From: Acidimicrobium ferrooxidans
GTDB taxonomy: Bacteria > Actinomycetota > Geothermincolia > Fen-727 > Anoxymicrobiaceae
Length of the DNA: 64,000 bases
Reading direction: 5' to 3'
Assembly (NCBI GenBank): GCA_020723485.1
Contig: DYIU01000002.1
Location: 157,543 to 221,542 of the forward strand
Position numbers and translations under genes: made by a program. Positions 31,634-40,718 of the stretch are shown in pieces (the stretch's first letter is position 1; the number at the start of each line of letters is the position of its first letter). The notes beneath the pieces are model-generated. The model was not told the DNA's origin. It saw nothing but the letters and a program-made list of their open reading frames with translations, and ran no database searches.

Positions 31634-33912
31634 CGCCTCTCCTTGGCGAGGCCAATTCTACCACGGCTCACGGATACCACTATGTCGCCGTCCCGGTCGG
31701 TCCTCGCGACAGGTATGCCCCTCGCTTCGAGCATCTTTACGCAGCGCCTCGACGGGTGCCCGAAGCTGTTGTCCTCTCCGGCCGATATCGCCGCGACCAG
31801 CGGTCGGGTGGCTGACAGGAGCTCCGGGGAGGCCGACTCGCTTGCGCCGTGGTGCGGCACCTTGAGCACGTCGCTCTCGAGGTCGGGGTGTGTGCCCAGC
31901 AGGGCCTTTATGCCGTCCGGCCCTATGTCGCCGCACAGCAGGACCTTCATCCCGGAAAGCCTGGCCAGTATCACCAGGGAGCATTCGTTCAAGTCTCCGG
32001 CCTCCGCCTGCGAGTCCTCCGGGGCGTATAACACCTCGAGCGCCGTCGCCTCGGATACCCTCAAGTAGAGGCCCTCTCGCCCTTTCGTGCGGGGGATGTG
32101 CCGTGTGTCCGAGGCTTCCTTCAACCTGCGGTAATCGGCGGAAAGCGAAGGGACGCCCGGCTCCAGTATGCGCCCCACCGGCATGCTCTCGGCGACTCCC
32201 GCCAGGCCGGCGGCGTGGTCGGCGTGTGGGTGGCTAAGGACCACCAGGTCGAGCTTTCTCACCCCCCTGTCGTCAAGCTTGCGCCGCAGCAGCCGCTCGT
32301 CCGGGCCCCCGTCGATGAGCACCGCAGCCCCGGTGCTGTCGGTCAGGAGAATCGCGTCCCCCTCCCCTACGTCGAGTATTACGACCCGGTCAGCCGCTGC
32401 CCCCGGGGTCGGCAGACACGTAGCGAGCGCCAGGAACACCGCGAGCGCGCATGCGGCTGCGGGCGCGAACATCCCCCTGCCGGTCCTGGCTCTTGATACG
32501 GTCCAGACGAGGGCCGCCGAGTAGAGCAGGAAGCTGGAGGCGGAGAGCAGCTTTCCAGCAGGTCCGGTCAGCGGGACCCTGGCCATGACCCCCACCACCG
32601 CTGTCACGTACCCCGCTGCCGAGCCCGGCAGTACAGCCGCCAGGCGACCTGCAGCCGGGCTCAGGGGGACGAGCGCGGCCACTCCCCAGCCTGTCATGAG
32701 TAATAAACCCGTAACCGGGACTACCAGCAGGTTCGCTGCTACGGCCGTGACCGGGAAAGGCTCGCCCCTTGCGAGCAGCAGTGGCAGGATACCGAGCTGC
32801 GCTCCCGCGCAGACCGCCAGCAGAGAGCGCGTCCGGGAGCCATGGCCCATCCCGGATGAAGTCAGGACTATCCCGAGCGCGGCTGCGAACGAAAGCTGCA
32901 GGCCCTGGTCGAAGAGGCTCCTCGGGTTCGTCCCCAGTATCAGGAAGCCGGCGATGCAGAGCCCTGACAGCGGGTCGTATCTCCGTCCCGTCAGCCTGCC
33001 CCCGTAGCCCGCGAGGGCCATCAGGGAAGCCCGCACGGCGGACGGCCTGAAATTGGATGCGCCAAGGACGAGGAGCGCCATCCCTGATGCTGCGGCGTAC
33101 CGGGTCCGCCGCCCTGCTCCCAGGGCTCCCAGGAGGGCGGCCGTGAGCATCGCGGCGGAGCCCACGTGCAGACCGGATACCGCGACTATGTGCGAGAGCC
33201 CGCAGCGCCTCAGGTCCTCGAGCAGCCCCGGGTCCAAACCGTCGAGCTTGCTCAGGGTGACACCCTCCATCAGCCCGGCGGTCTCTTCGTCGAAGACCTC
33301 CCGGTAGGCCTCCGAGACGCGTGTCCTTGCGGCCTCGACGAGGCGCGAGACCGGGTCCGGTGGGGGGCCACACTCATCGAGCCCGCCCTCTCTGACGTGC
33401 AGGATACACCCGGCCCCACGGTCGATAAGCCACTGCTCCGAGCGCCCGGAGGGTACGAGCCCACCCCTGGCACGAACGCTGACGCCCGGATAGATACCCC
33501 GCGGGCCCCGGTTGGATTCGACCCTGACCTGCACACGCTCCCGGACCGCGCTCCAGCTCCCTGCAGTCTCGAGCCTTCGCACCTCCATGAAGAAGGAGGT
33601 GAGCTCGCCCTTCCTCGACGGGGTGGATACGACCCTGCCCTCGGCCTTTACGTTCAGCCGCCTCTCGGCGAGTGCGGGAAGGGCGCCCCGCTTTATGCGT
33701 GATGTCACGCCTGACATCAGGGCGATGCCCACCAGCAGGAAAACCACGGGTATCGCCACCACCCTGGCGCCGCGCCAGTGCGCAGCCGCGAGCATACCTG
33801 CCGCCGCTGCCGATGCCGCGAGCGCCGCGACCCACTTCAGGCCGGCATACCTGCCAGCGACGACGCCGGAGGCCATGCACGCGAGGCACAGCAGGTAGAA
33901 CCTGCCCCTCAC
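31630..33912 (-). CDS. comEC: DNA uptake channel ComEC
   Basis: A 760-residue polytopic protein: N-terminal membrane helices, an OB-like DUF4131 region (about 85-180), the competence domain with LSHIVAVSGLHVGS and about ten helices (240-500), and a C-terminal metallo-beta-lactamase-like domain with VILDVGEGDAILL, VLSHPHADHAAGL, LLCGDIG and LKVPHHGASES. It forms the inner-membrane channel for single-stranded DNA. With comEA upstream, DNA uptake capacity is likely, although pilus genes are not in the window. Confidence 0.93.
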   Translation of the reverse strand: MRGRFYLLCLACMASGVVAGRYAGLKWVAALAASAAAAGMLAAAHWRGARVVAIPVVFLLVGIALMSGVTSRIKRGALPALAERRLNVKAEGRVVSTPSRKGELTSFFMEVRRLETAGSWSAVRERVQVRVESNRGPRGIYPGVSVRARGGLVPSGRSEQWLIDRGAGCILHVREGGLDECGPPPDPVSRLVEAARTRVSEAYREVFDEETAGLMEGVTLSKLDGLDPGLLEDLRRCGLSHIVAVSGLHVGSAAMLTAALLGALGAGRRTRYAAASGMALLVLGASNFRPSAVRASLMALAGYGGRLTGRRYDPLSGLCIAGFLILGTNPRSLFDQGLQLSFAAALGIVLTSSGMGHGSRTRSLLAVCAGAQLGILPLLLARGEPFPVTAVAANLLVVPVTGLLLMTGWGVAALVPLSPAAGRLAAVLPGSAAGYVTAVVGVMARVPLTGPAGKLLSASSFLLYSAALVWTVSRARTGRGMFAPAAACALAVFLALATCLPTPGAAADRVVILDVGEGDAILLTDSTGAAVLIDGGPDERLLRRKLDDRGVRKLDLVVLSHPHADHAAGLAGVAESMPVGRILEPGVPSLSADYRRLKEASDTRHIPRTKGREGLYLRVSEATALEVLYAPEDSQAEAGDLNECSLVILARLSGMKVLLCGDIGPDGIKALLGTHPDLESDVLKVPHHGASESASPELLSATRPLVAAISAGEDNSFGHPSRRCVKMLEARGIPVARTDRDGDIVVSVSRGRIGLAKERR

Positions 33913-33913
33913 C

Positions 33914-34555
33914 TCAGATCGTCACCAGTTCCCTCAGTGAATCGAGCCTCTTCGTCCCGATCCCCTCGACTTCGTCCAGCTCGTCGACCGACGAGAACTG
34001 ACCGTTTTCGTCGCGGTACCTGATTATCCGCGCCGCCAGCGACGGGCCGACCCCGGGAAGGCTCTCGAGCTCACCGGACCCCGCGGTGTTGATGTTCACC
34101 AGGGCTCCCGGAGCCGGACCGGAAGGTGCCGAGGTGCCTCCCTGTGGCACCGCCGGCCCCTTCGTCGCGACCATGACCTTCTGTCCGTCGTTCAGCCTTG
34201 CCGCCAGGTTGAGGTTGTCGAGCGCCGCGTCAGGGGTCGGGCCCCCGGCCCTGTCGAGCGCGTCAGCCACCCTCGAGCCCTCCTCGAGCCTGTACAGCCC
34301 GGGGCTCGTCACCGCGCCTGCCACGTGCACCGTGAGCACCGCCCTGGCACTCTTCTCTGCGACCGCGTCCCGGGTCGGCAGGACAGTGACGTGCCTCGGC
34401 CTCGAGCGCGCGTACGACACCCAGCCGCCGGTTACGAGGAGCACTGCCAGCATCGATAGGGCGACGAGCTGGACCCTGGAGAGTGAGTTCACCGATAGGG
34501 CGAGCCGGCTCGCGGCGCTGGCGGCGCGCTCGCCCAGAGGTAGTTTTGCCTGCAT
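33914..34555 (-). CDS. comEA: ComEA-like DNA-binding protein
   Basis: A 213-residue membrane-anchored DNA receptor. One membrane helix (about 30-47), an SLBB domain (VHVAGAVTSPGLYRLEEGSR, about 75-135) and a C-terminal helix-hairpin-helix pair (ALVNINTAGSGELESLPGVG then IIRYRDENGQF, 150-213). The ATG has no ribosome-binding site and lies only nine bases after a -10 box, so the mRNA is probably leaderless. comEC follows with a one-base gap. Confidence 0.92.
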   Translation of the reverse strand: MQAKLPLGERAASAASRLALSVNSLSRVQLVALSMLAVLLVTGGWVSYARSRPRHVTVLPTRDAVAEKSARAVLTVHVAGAVTSPGLYRLEEGSRVADALDRAGGPTPDAALDNLNLAARLNDGQKVMVATKGPAVPQGGTSAPSGPAPGALVNINTAGSGELESLPGVGPSLAARIIRYRDENGQFSSVDELDEVEGIGTKRLDSLRELVTI

Positions 34556-34564
34556 TGCTTGTCG

Positions 34565-34593
34565 AGTCTAGCACAGCAGTACAAGCTTTTCAA
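34565..34593 (-). promoter_or_regulatory. Promoter of comEA-comEC-holA
   Basis: TTGAAA (34593-34588) and TAGACT (34570-34565), 17 bases apart. The -10 box ends nine bases before the comEA ATG, which implies a 5' UTR of only a few bases or none. Confidence 0.7.
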
Positions 34594-34668
34594 GTCTCTG
34601 CGTGCCAAGCCTGTTCACTCAGTCTGATTGAACACAGCCAAGGGATCTGGCCTGGCACCGGTCATACT

Positions 34669-37137
34669 TCAAACCACGATATTCACTAGCTTGCCCGGCA
34701 CCACTATGACCTTGCGGATCTCTTTGCCGGCTGTAAACTTGCCGGCGTTCCCGCAGGCCAGCGCCCGCTCCCGCATCTCCTCTTCGCTGATGTCCGCCGG
34801 GACGGTGACCTTGTCACGGACCTTGCCATTGACCTGCACGACAAGGGTCACCTCCTCAGGCCTTGCGAGCGCTTCGTCGTACGACGGCCAGGGCTCCGAG
34901 TGGATGCTCCCCTGTCCCCCGACCGCCTCCCAGAGCTCTTCGCATATGAACGGGGCGAACGGGGCCAGCAGGTTCAGCGCGGCCCTCACCGCCTCGGAGA
35001 GGACTTCGGGGGAAACCGGCCCCTCGGCGGTGTAGTGATATATGCCGTTGACCAGCTCCATCACGAAGCTAACCGCCGTGTTGAAGGCGAACTCCTGAAT
35101 GTCACGCGTGACGTTGGCAATCGTGCGGTGTGTGAGCCCGCGCATGGCGCGGTGCCTCGGGCCTTCCTGCTCATCCCCCTGCGTTCCGGGGGCGCCGAGG
35201 TATCTCTCGTGCACCATCCTCCAGACCCTGCCGAGGAAACGGTGCGCGCCTTCCACTCCCTGGTCGCTCCAGTCCTTGCTCACCTCGGGGGGGCCCATGA
35301 AGAGCACGTAGAGCCTCAGGGTGTCGGCGCCCAGCCTGTCTATGTAGTCGCCCGGGGTCACCACGTTGCCCTTGGACTTGGACATCTTGGCGCCGTCTTT
35401 GGTTATCATCCCCTGGCACAACAGGTTCGAGAAAGGCTCGGTGAACTCTATCAATCCGAGGTCAAAGATGACCTTCGTGAAGAACCTGGAGTACAGCAGG
35501 TGCAGTATGGCGTGCTCGATGCCGCCGATGTACTGGTCCACCGGCATCCAGTACCTCGCATCTCCGGCGTCGAACGGCGCGGAGGCGTCGTGCGGGCTGA
35601 CGTACCTGAAGTAGTACCACGAGGAGTCCACGAACGTGTCCATCGTGTCGGTCTCCCGCCTTGCGGGGCCGCCGCAAGTCGGGCAGGTGGTCTCGTAGAA
35701 GGATTCCTCGAGAGGCAGTGGCGACCTGCCGCCCTCGGCAAGCTGCAGGTCCTCAGGCAGCAGCACCGGCAGGTCCTCCTCGCGGACCGGGACCGTCCCA
35801 CAGGCATCGCAGTAGATTATGGGTATGGGAGCGCCCCAGTACCTCTGACGCGAGACGAGCCAGTCCCTGAGGCGGTAGTTGATGGCGCGGGCGCCCCAGC
35901 CGTTGGCCTCGAGGTAGTCGCAGACGTCCTCCTTGCCCTGCTCATTTTCGGTGCCCGTGAACCGTTCTGAAGCCACCATGGTGCCCGGGTCCTCGTACGC
36001 CTCGGTCATCTCGTCAGCTTCCAGCCCACCGTCCGGCGGCTGTATCACGACCCGTACAGGCAGGCCGTACTTACGGGCGAACTCGAAGTCGCGCTGGTCG
36101 TGGGCGGGCACCGCCATAACCGCCCCGGTCCCGTACTCGATCAGGACGAAGTTCGCTGTGTAGACAGGGACCTTCTCACCGTTGACCGGGTTTATCACGT
36201 AGTCGCCCAGGAAGACGCCGTCCTTCTCCGCTTCGAGCGAGGTGCGCTCTATCTCGGTCCGGCCGCTCACCCGCTCCCTGAACGCCCTGACCTCCTCCGC
36301 ATGCTCGGTTCCCTCCACGAGCCTATCCACGAGCGGGTGTTCCGGCGCAAGCAGGAAGAACGTCACCCCGTACAGGGTGTCGGGCCTCGTCGTGTAGATG
36401 CGTATCTTCTCGCCGGTTGACACCAGCTCGAAGTCGACGTCCGCGCCCCTGGACTTGCCGATCCAGTTCCTCTGCATCGTGAGCACGCGCTCCGGCCAGT
36501 CCTCGAGGTCGTCCATGTCGTCGAGCAGGCGCTCCGCGTAGTCGGTTATCCTGAAGAACCACTGGTTCAGCCACCTGGGCTGGACAAACGTGCCGCACCT
36601 CTCGCACGACCCGTCCGACAGCACCTGCTCGTTGGCAAGGACGGTGCCGCAGGAAGGGCACCAGTTCGTGGCTGCGTCGGCCTTGTACGCCAGGCCTCGC
36701 TCGTACATCTTGAGGAAGAACCACTGGGTCCACCTGTAGTACTCGGGCTCGCACGTGGCGAGCTCCCTGGACCAGTCGTAGGCGTAACCGAGCCGCTCGA
36801 GGTCGCCGCGTATCAGCTTTATGTTCTCGCGCGTCCACTCAGCCGGGTGCACGCCGCTCGAGATGGCGGCGTTCTCGGCGGGAAGGCCGAAAGCGTCGTA
36901 CCCCATAGGGTGCAGGACGTTGAAGCCGATGCGCGAGTAGTACCTGGCCACCACGTCGCCGAGGCAGTAATTCGCGACGTGGCCCATGTGCGCGGGCCCG
37001 CTCGGGTACGGGAACATCACAAGGACGTACTTCTTGTCCGCCCCAGGGCTCTTCACGGCGCGGTAGCTGCCCTCGGTCTCCCAGCGGCCCATCCATTTAA
37101 TCTCTACTGCGTTGTGGTCGTAATCGGGTACGGTCAT
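34669..37137 (-). CDS. leuS: Leucyl-tRNA synthetase
   Basis: An 822-residue class I synthetase. HIGH-type motif PYPSGPAHMGH (about 46-56), zinc-binding CPSCG and CERCG (about 160-185), an editing domain with TTRPDTLYGVTFF and GTGAVMAVPAHDQRD, KMSKSKGN (about 585), and the bacterial C-terminal domain with VQVNGKVRDKV. I prefer the ATG at 37137, five bases after GGAGG, over the GTG two codons earlier. No T-box features are visible upstream. Confidence 0.97.
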   Translation of the reverse strand: MTVPDYDHNAVEIKWMGRWETEGSYRAVKSPGADKKYVLVMFPYPSGPAHMGHVANYCLGDVVARYYSRIGFNVLHPMGYDAFGLPAENAAISSGVHPAEWTRENIKLIRGDLERLGYAYDWSRELATCEPEYYRWTQWFFLKMYERGLAYKADAATNWCPSCGTVLANEQVLSDGSCERCGTFVQPRWLNQWFFRITDYAERLLDDMDDLEDWPERVLTMQRNWIGKSRGADVDFELVSTGEKIRIYTTRPDTLYGVTFFLLAPEHPLVDRLVEGTEHAEEVRAFRERVSGRTEIERTSLEAEKDGVFLGDYVINPVNGEKVPVYTANFVLIEYGTGAVMAVPAHDQRDFEFARKYGLPVRVVIQPPDGGLEADEMTEAYEDPGTMVASERFTGTENEQGKEDVCDYLEANGWGARAINYRLRDWLVSRQRYWGAPIPIIYCDACGTVPVREEDLPVLLPEDLQLAEGGRSPLPLEESFYETTCPTCGGPARRETDTMDTFVDSSWYYFRYVSPHDASAPFDAGDARYWMPVDQYIGGIEHAILHLLYSRFFTKVIFDLGLIEFTEPFSNLLCQGMITKDGAKMSKSKGNVVTPGDYIDRLGADTLRLYVLFMGPPEVSKDWSDQGVEGAHRFLGRVWRMVHERYLGAPGTQGDEQEGPRHRAMRGLTHRTIANVTRDIQEFAFNTAVSFVMELVNGIYHYTAEGPVSPEVLSEAVRAALNLLAPFAPFICEELWEAVGGQGSIHSEPWPSYDEALARPEEVTLVVQVNGKVRDKVTVPADISEEEMRERALACGNAGKFTAGKEIRKVIVVPGKLVNIVV

Positions 37138-37360
37138 CTTCACCTCCGGAACGAAACCGATGATACCACATGAGCTCCCGGCGCAGAGGCGGACGGCATG
37201 GGGAAATCACCTGGTGACTGAGCCGGGATAAAAGATTACTCTTATAGGACTCGCGCCGAGGGGCCGTCACTACTATCATGGTGTGTGCGGGCGGGGCCGA
37301 TAATGATTGAGCAGAGGCTCGCGCCCCCTACGGGCCGACGGATGAGAAAGGGTACATGGT

Positions 37361-39793
37361 TTGACCACCGGCGCTGCCAGGCACCTGGAGGACGAGAGGC
37401 CGAGGCTGGACCGCGAGAAAACCGCGCGCGCCCTCTCCGAGTTGTTCGCGTGGAGGCAGAACCGGTTCTCCTGCCTCCTGGTCCGGGTCCTCTCGAGGTT
37501 CCTCTACCCTCTCGAGGAGGGGACTTACGTCGGGAGGGTCCTGCCCGGGCACCCCCACAGGTCCAGCAGGATAGAGACCACACCGATGACCGTCTTCATC
37601 GTGCCCGAGGGGCGCCGGCAGAAGCTCTACCTGGCGGCTCGGCTCCGGATGAGGGGGCCCATCAACCTGATCCAGGACCCGGGGGCCGACGCGAAGATGA
37701 CCTCGTTCAGGGAGCCGGGCAGGATGAGGAGGCGCCGCCGCGGGCCCTCGGACGAAGCCCGCGAGTACAACGACCTGAGCGGCGGACTGGTCCGGATGGA
37801 AGCGCTGCTGGCGGTCCAGCACGCCGCGGACGAGAGCATCACGGTGGTCCCCGTGACACGGTCGTTCCACCAGCACCACCCTGAGTCGCCCCCCACGACC
37901 TGGCCGGCCAGGTTCTACTGGTACACGCCGATGCATGTCATCAGGAGGATAGCGAGCCTCGCGAGGACGTTCCACACCGCCGGAGTCAAGAACTGCACAC
38001 CGGTCGACCTCGCCGCCTGGGTGGAGAGCAACCCGAGGAACGACCTGCGCTCGCAGGCGGTCGCCCTCCGGAGAGAGGTCATAAGCAATATCGAGTCAGA
38101 GCACCGCGCCACCACCGGGCCGCCCCTGGCTCCGCGCTGGGAGGTCAAGAAACTCGTCCTGTCGGACCCGGTCCTGAGCGAATACATCAGAAAGCGCGCG
38201 ATGCAGCTGGGCGTCAACACCGAGGTTGTGTTCAGAGAGGCCCAGGAGTACATAGGCGAGATAGCCTCTAACGTCAGGGTCGGGGTCCTCAGGTATTTCG
38301 GGGCACTCATCACCAGGGGCTTCGACAAGCTCCTCAAGGGCTTCGAGGTCGACCGCGAAGGCATCCAGCTGCTCACGCAGTGCGACAGCCGCTCGCGGGT
38401 GGTCCTTGTCTGCTGCCACAAGAGCTACATGGACCCGCTCATGATCGCCTATGGTATCTGCCGTTCGGGCCTGATGGCGCCCCAGCAGGCCGCCGGCATC
38501 AACCTCAATATCTGGCCGCTCGGCTGGGTGCTGAGGCACTGCGGGGCGTTCTACCTGCGCCGCACGTTCGTCGGCGAAAGCCTCTACAAGGAAGTCTTTA
38601 GTGCCTACGTCAGGCACCTGCTGGCGGAGAACTTCATCACCGCCTTCTACATAGAGGGGACCAGGAGCAGGGACGGCAAGCTCCAGAAACCCAAGACCGG
38701 CTACCTGGCCATCCTGGAAGAGGCTATGCAGCTGGGGGTGTGCGACGACATCACGCTGGTGCCGGTCTATCTCGGATACGACAGGGTGCCCGAGGAGGAC
38801 GGCCACGTCCGTGAGATGGAGGGCGGCCAGAAGATAGCAGAGACCATGAAGCTCTTCTCCCGGATATACAAATCCGTGACCACTACCCTCGGCCGCGCTT
38901 ACATCAAGTTCGGCCCCACTATGAACTTCCGGGCCCTTGTCGAGGAGCACGGCCTCGATGGGGCTGCCGGGATCGTATGCGACAGGATAAACGACATCAC
39001 CGTCGTGACCGCAAGGTCGCTCGCGTCGTGCGCGCTACTCTCCTGCGGTGGCACCTGGGTCTCCGTGAACGAATTCGACACGGCCGCCGGGCAGATACTG
39101 AAGGTGTGCGCCCGGATGGCCCCGCCCATGGCCGGCGATGCCGACAGGCGTGGGGTGCGCTCGGCCGTGGACTGGCTGGCCCTCGAGGACCGCGTCGCTC
39201 CCGAGGAGAGGGAGGGCGCGGCCGGTTTCAGGGTCGAGGGGGACGGCCGCCGCTTCCTGGAGTACAACAAGAACATCCTGCTCGCCCACCTGCTCAGGCC
39301 CGCCCTGGCGGCGGTAGCCGAAAGGGCCTCCGGTCGAGTCCCGGTCGAGCAGTCCATCACGTTCCTGAAGCGCCTGTTCGCCGAGGAGTTCGTGTTCGGC
39401 CCGGGTGAGCCCGAGGCTGACATCCGGCCTGCTCTCGAGGCTGGGGCGGACGTACTGGCCGCACTCCTCGACTCGTTCCTGGAGGGCTACCTCGTCGCCT
39501 GCAAGACTCTGGACTCGATGGCGGATGGGCCCCCGGTTGCTGATGCCGAGATGGTCCGACGGTGCTTCGATGCCGGGATTGAGATGCTCGACGAGGGGGT
39601 CATCGGGCGCGAGGAGTCGCTCTCCAGGATACTTTTCGGGAACGCGCTCAAGAACTTCAGGAAGATGGATATCCTGGCTCGACCCGAGCCCGATGAATCC
39701 GGAAAGGAAGAGCGGGCCCTGGTCCCGGGAGAGCTCTTCAGCGAGAGGGCGGACATCCTCGAGAGCATCGAGTCGCTGCTCGGCGGACCTTGA
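37361..39793 (+). CDS. Large PlsB-like glycerol-3-phosphate acyltransferase
   Basis: An 810-residue protein with the acyltransferase motifs in the middle: CHKSYMDP (HxxxxD), PLGWVLRHCGAFYLRR, FYIEGTRSRDGKLQKPKTG and VPVYLGYDRV. Size and motif order match the PlsB/DHAPAT family, which acylates the sn-1 position of glycerol 3-phosphate. The first 230 residues and last 250 are less conserved and helical; no clear membrane helix is visible. The start is a TTG with AAAGGG eight bases upstream. It is convergent with a TetR gene and close to flavoprotein genes that may act on lipids. The gene symbol is left blank because PlsB paralogues exist. Confidence 0.8.
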   Translation: MTTGAARHLEDERPRLDREKTARALSELFAWRQNRFSCLLVRVLSRFLYPLEEGTYVGRVLPGHPHRSSRIETTPMTVFIVPEGRRQKLYLAARLRMRGPINLIQDPGADAKMTSFREPGRMRRRRRGPSDEAREYNDLSGGLVRMEALLAVQHAADESITVVPVTRSFHQHHPESPPTTWPARFYWYTPMHVIRRIASLARTFHTAGVKNCTPVDLAAWVESNPRNDLRSQAVALRREVISNIESEHRATTGPPLAPRWEVKKLVLSDPVLSEYIRKRAMQLGVNTEVVFREAQEYIGEIASNVRVGVLRYFGALITRGFDKLLKGFEVDREGIQLLTQCDSRSRVVLVCCHKSYMDPLMIAYGICRSGLMAPQQAAGINLNIWPLGWVLRHCGAFYLRRTFVGESLYKEVFSAYVRHLLAENFITAFYIEGTRSRDGKLQKPKTGYLAILEEAMQLGVCDDITLVPVYLGYDRVPEEDGHVREMEGGQKIAETMKLFSRIYKSVTTTLGRAYIKFGPTMNFRALVEEHGLDGAAGIVCDRINDITVVTARSLASCALLSCGGTWVSVNEFDTAAGQILKVCARMAPPMAGDADRRGVRSAVDWLALEDRVAPEEREGAAGFRVEGDGRRFLEYNKNILLAHLLRPALAAVAERASGRVPVEQSITFLKRLFAEEFVFGPGEPEADIRPALEAGADVLAALLDSFLEGYLVACKTLDSMADGPPVADAEMVRRCFDAGIEMLDEGVIGREESLSRILFGNALKNFRKMDILARPEPDESGKEERALVPGELFSERADILESIESLLGGP

Positions 39794-39816
39794 GCCTCGT
39801 AGGGCCGGGCCGCCGG

Positions 39817-40470
39817 TCAGTCGAGCCCGCCGTCGAAGACACCCCTGTCGGGGGAGGGCCCGTTCCCGGGTCCGGCCCTTATCCCGTCGAACACGAGCGA
39901 CACTATCTCGCCGGCCATCGCCCCGAGGTCTATCTCCGCCATCCCCCCGAGCAGCACGTCCCAGAACGGGACCTGCAGGAAGAGCGTGAACATGGCGCGC
40001 GATACGAGAGTGGAGTCCACCTCCCTCAGCACGCCCGCTTTCCTGCCCCTGGCCATCATCTCAGAGAACAGGGCTATCATCCGTCTCTCAAAATCGTCCC
40101 AGATGGCATAGAAACCGGGGTCGCTCCTGAACGCCTCCCTGAAGTAGACGATGATCACGCCCCTGTTGTCCAGGAATAGCCTGTAGGAGACCTCGAGGCT
40201 GTTCCGCATCGCCTGCCTGAGATGCGAGGGTTCGTCCACCTCGAGCATGTCCCTGCTGGATTCGTGGAGGGTCCTGAATATCTCCGACACTATCTCGAAG
40301 AGCACCTGACGCTTGTTCGGGAAGTACTTGTAGAAGGTGCCCCTGGCAATGCCGGCCTCTGCCAGGATATCGGACACAGTCGTGGCCCTGTACCCTTTCC
40401 TGGCGAATACAGGCCTCGCGGCCTGCAGGATTTTTGCTCTTACATCGACCCGTGCCAAGCCTCCGACCAC
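39817..40470 (-). CDS. TetR-family transcriptional regulator
   Basis: About 217 residues. The helix-turn-helix is at the N-terminus: ILQAARPVFARKGYRATTVS then DILAEAGIARGTFYKYFPNK. The remaining helical part is a ligand-binding domain, with an aromatic-rich RLFLDNRGVIIVYFREAF and a Gly/Pro-rich tail. The start is uncertain: GTG at 40470, TTG at 40458, or GTG at 40512. Its position opposite the PlsB-like gene and next to the flavoprotein cluster suggests control of lipid genes, but its target is not shown by the sequence. Confidence 0.88.
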   Translation of the reverse strand: MVGGLARVDVRAKILQAARPVFARKGYRATTVSDILAEAGIARGTFYKYFPNKRQVLFEIVSEIFRTLHESSRDMLEVDEPSHLRQAMRNSLEVSYRLFLDNRGVIIVYFREAFRSDPGFYAIWDDFERRMIALFSEMMARGRKAGVLREVDSTLVSRAMFTLFLQVPFWDVLLGGMAEIDLGAMAGEIVSLVFDGIRAGPGNGPSPDRGVFDGGLD

Positions 40471-40516
40471 CTCGCCCGGTCCATCTGTCGGCGCGCAGGC
40501 AAATTCTAACACCCGC

Positions 40517-40590
40517 GCAACATCGGGGTCAGGTCACTTTGTTGCGTTTTCAGTTGCAACATCGGGGTCAGGTCACTTTGTTGCGTTTTT
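40517..40590. repeat. Tandem pair of the dispersed palindromic repeat
   Basis: Two nearly identical copies (40517-40550 and 40556-40590), 39 bases apart. Each reads GCAAC, ATCGGGGTCAGGTCACTTT, GTTGCGTTTT. GCAAC and GTTGC can pair, so each copy can form a hairpin followed by a T-run on the plus strand. They lie upstream of the TetR gene and of the FAD gene pair. Confidence 0.85.
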
Positions 40591-40658
40591 AGTCGCGCAC
40601 CGGATACGACATAATGTCGCCCTCGCGTCCCAAGAACGCTGACTCCCGGTCAACATTG

Positions 40659-40688
40659 TTGAAAACCACCCGCGGTAAGTGTTTTAAT
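40659..40688 (+). promoter_or_regulatory. Promoter candidate for the FAD gene pair
   Basis: TTGAAA (40659-40664) and TTTAAT (40683-40688), 18 bases apart, about 30 bases before the first gene's ATG and its AGGAGG. Confidence 0.5.
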
Positions 40689-40718
40689 GACCCGGGTCGG
40701 GCTGGATAAGGAGGTCAG

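Noticed and set aside
37138-37360. T-box riboswitch upstream of leuS
   Set aside because: No TGGNACCGCG-like T-box sequence, no specifier stem and no terminator were seen.
40517-40590. CRISPR array
   Set aside because: Only two units with a 5-base separation and the same element elsewhere in the genome; no spacer pattern and no cas genes.
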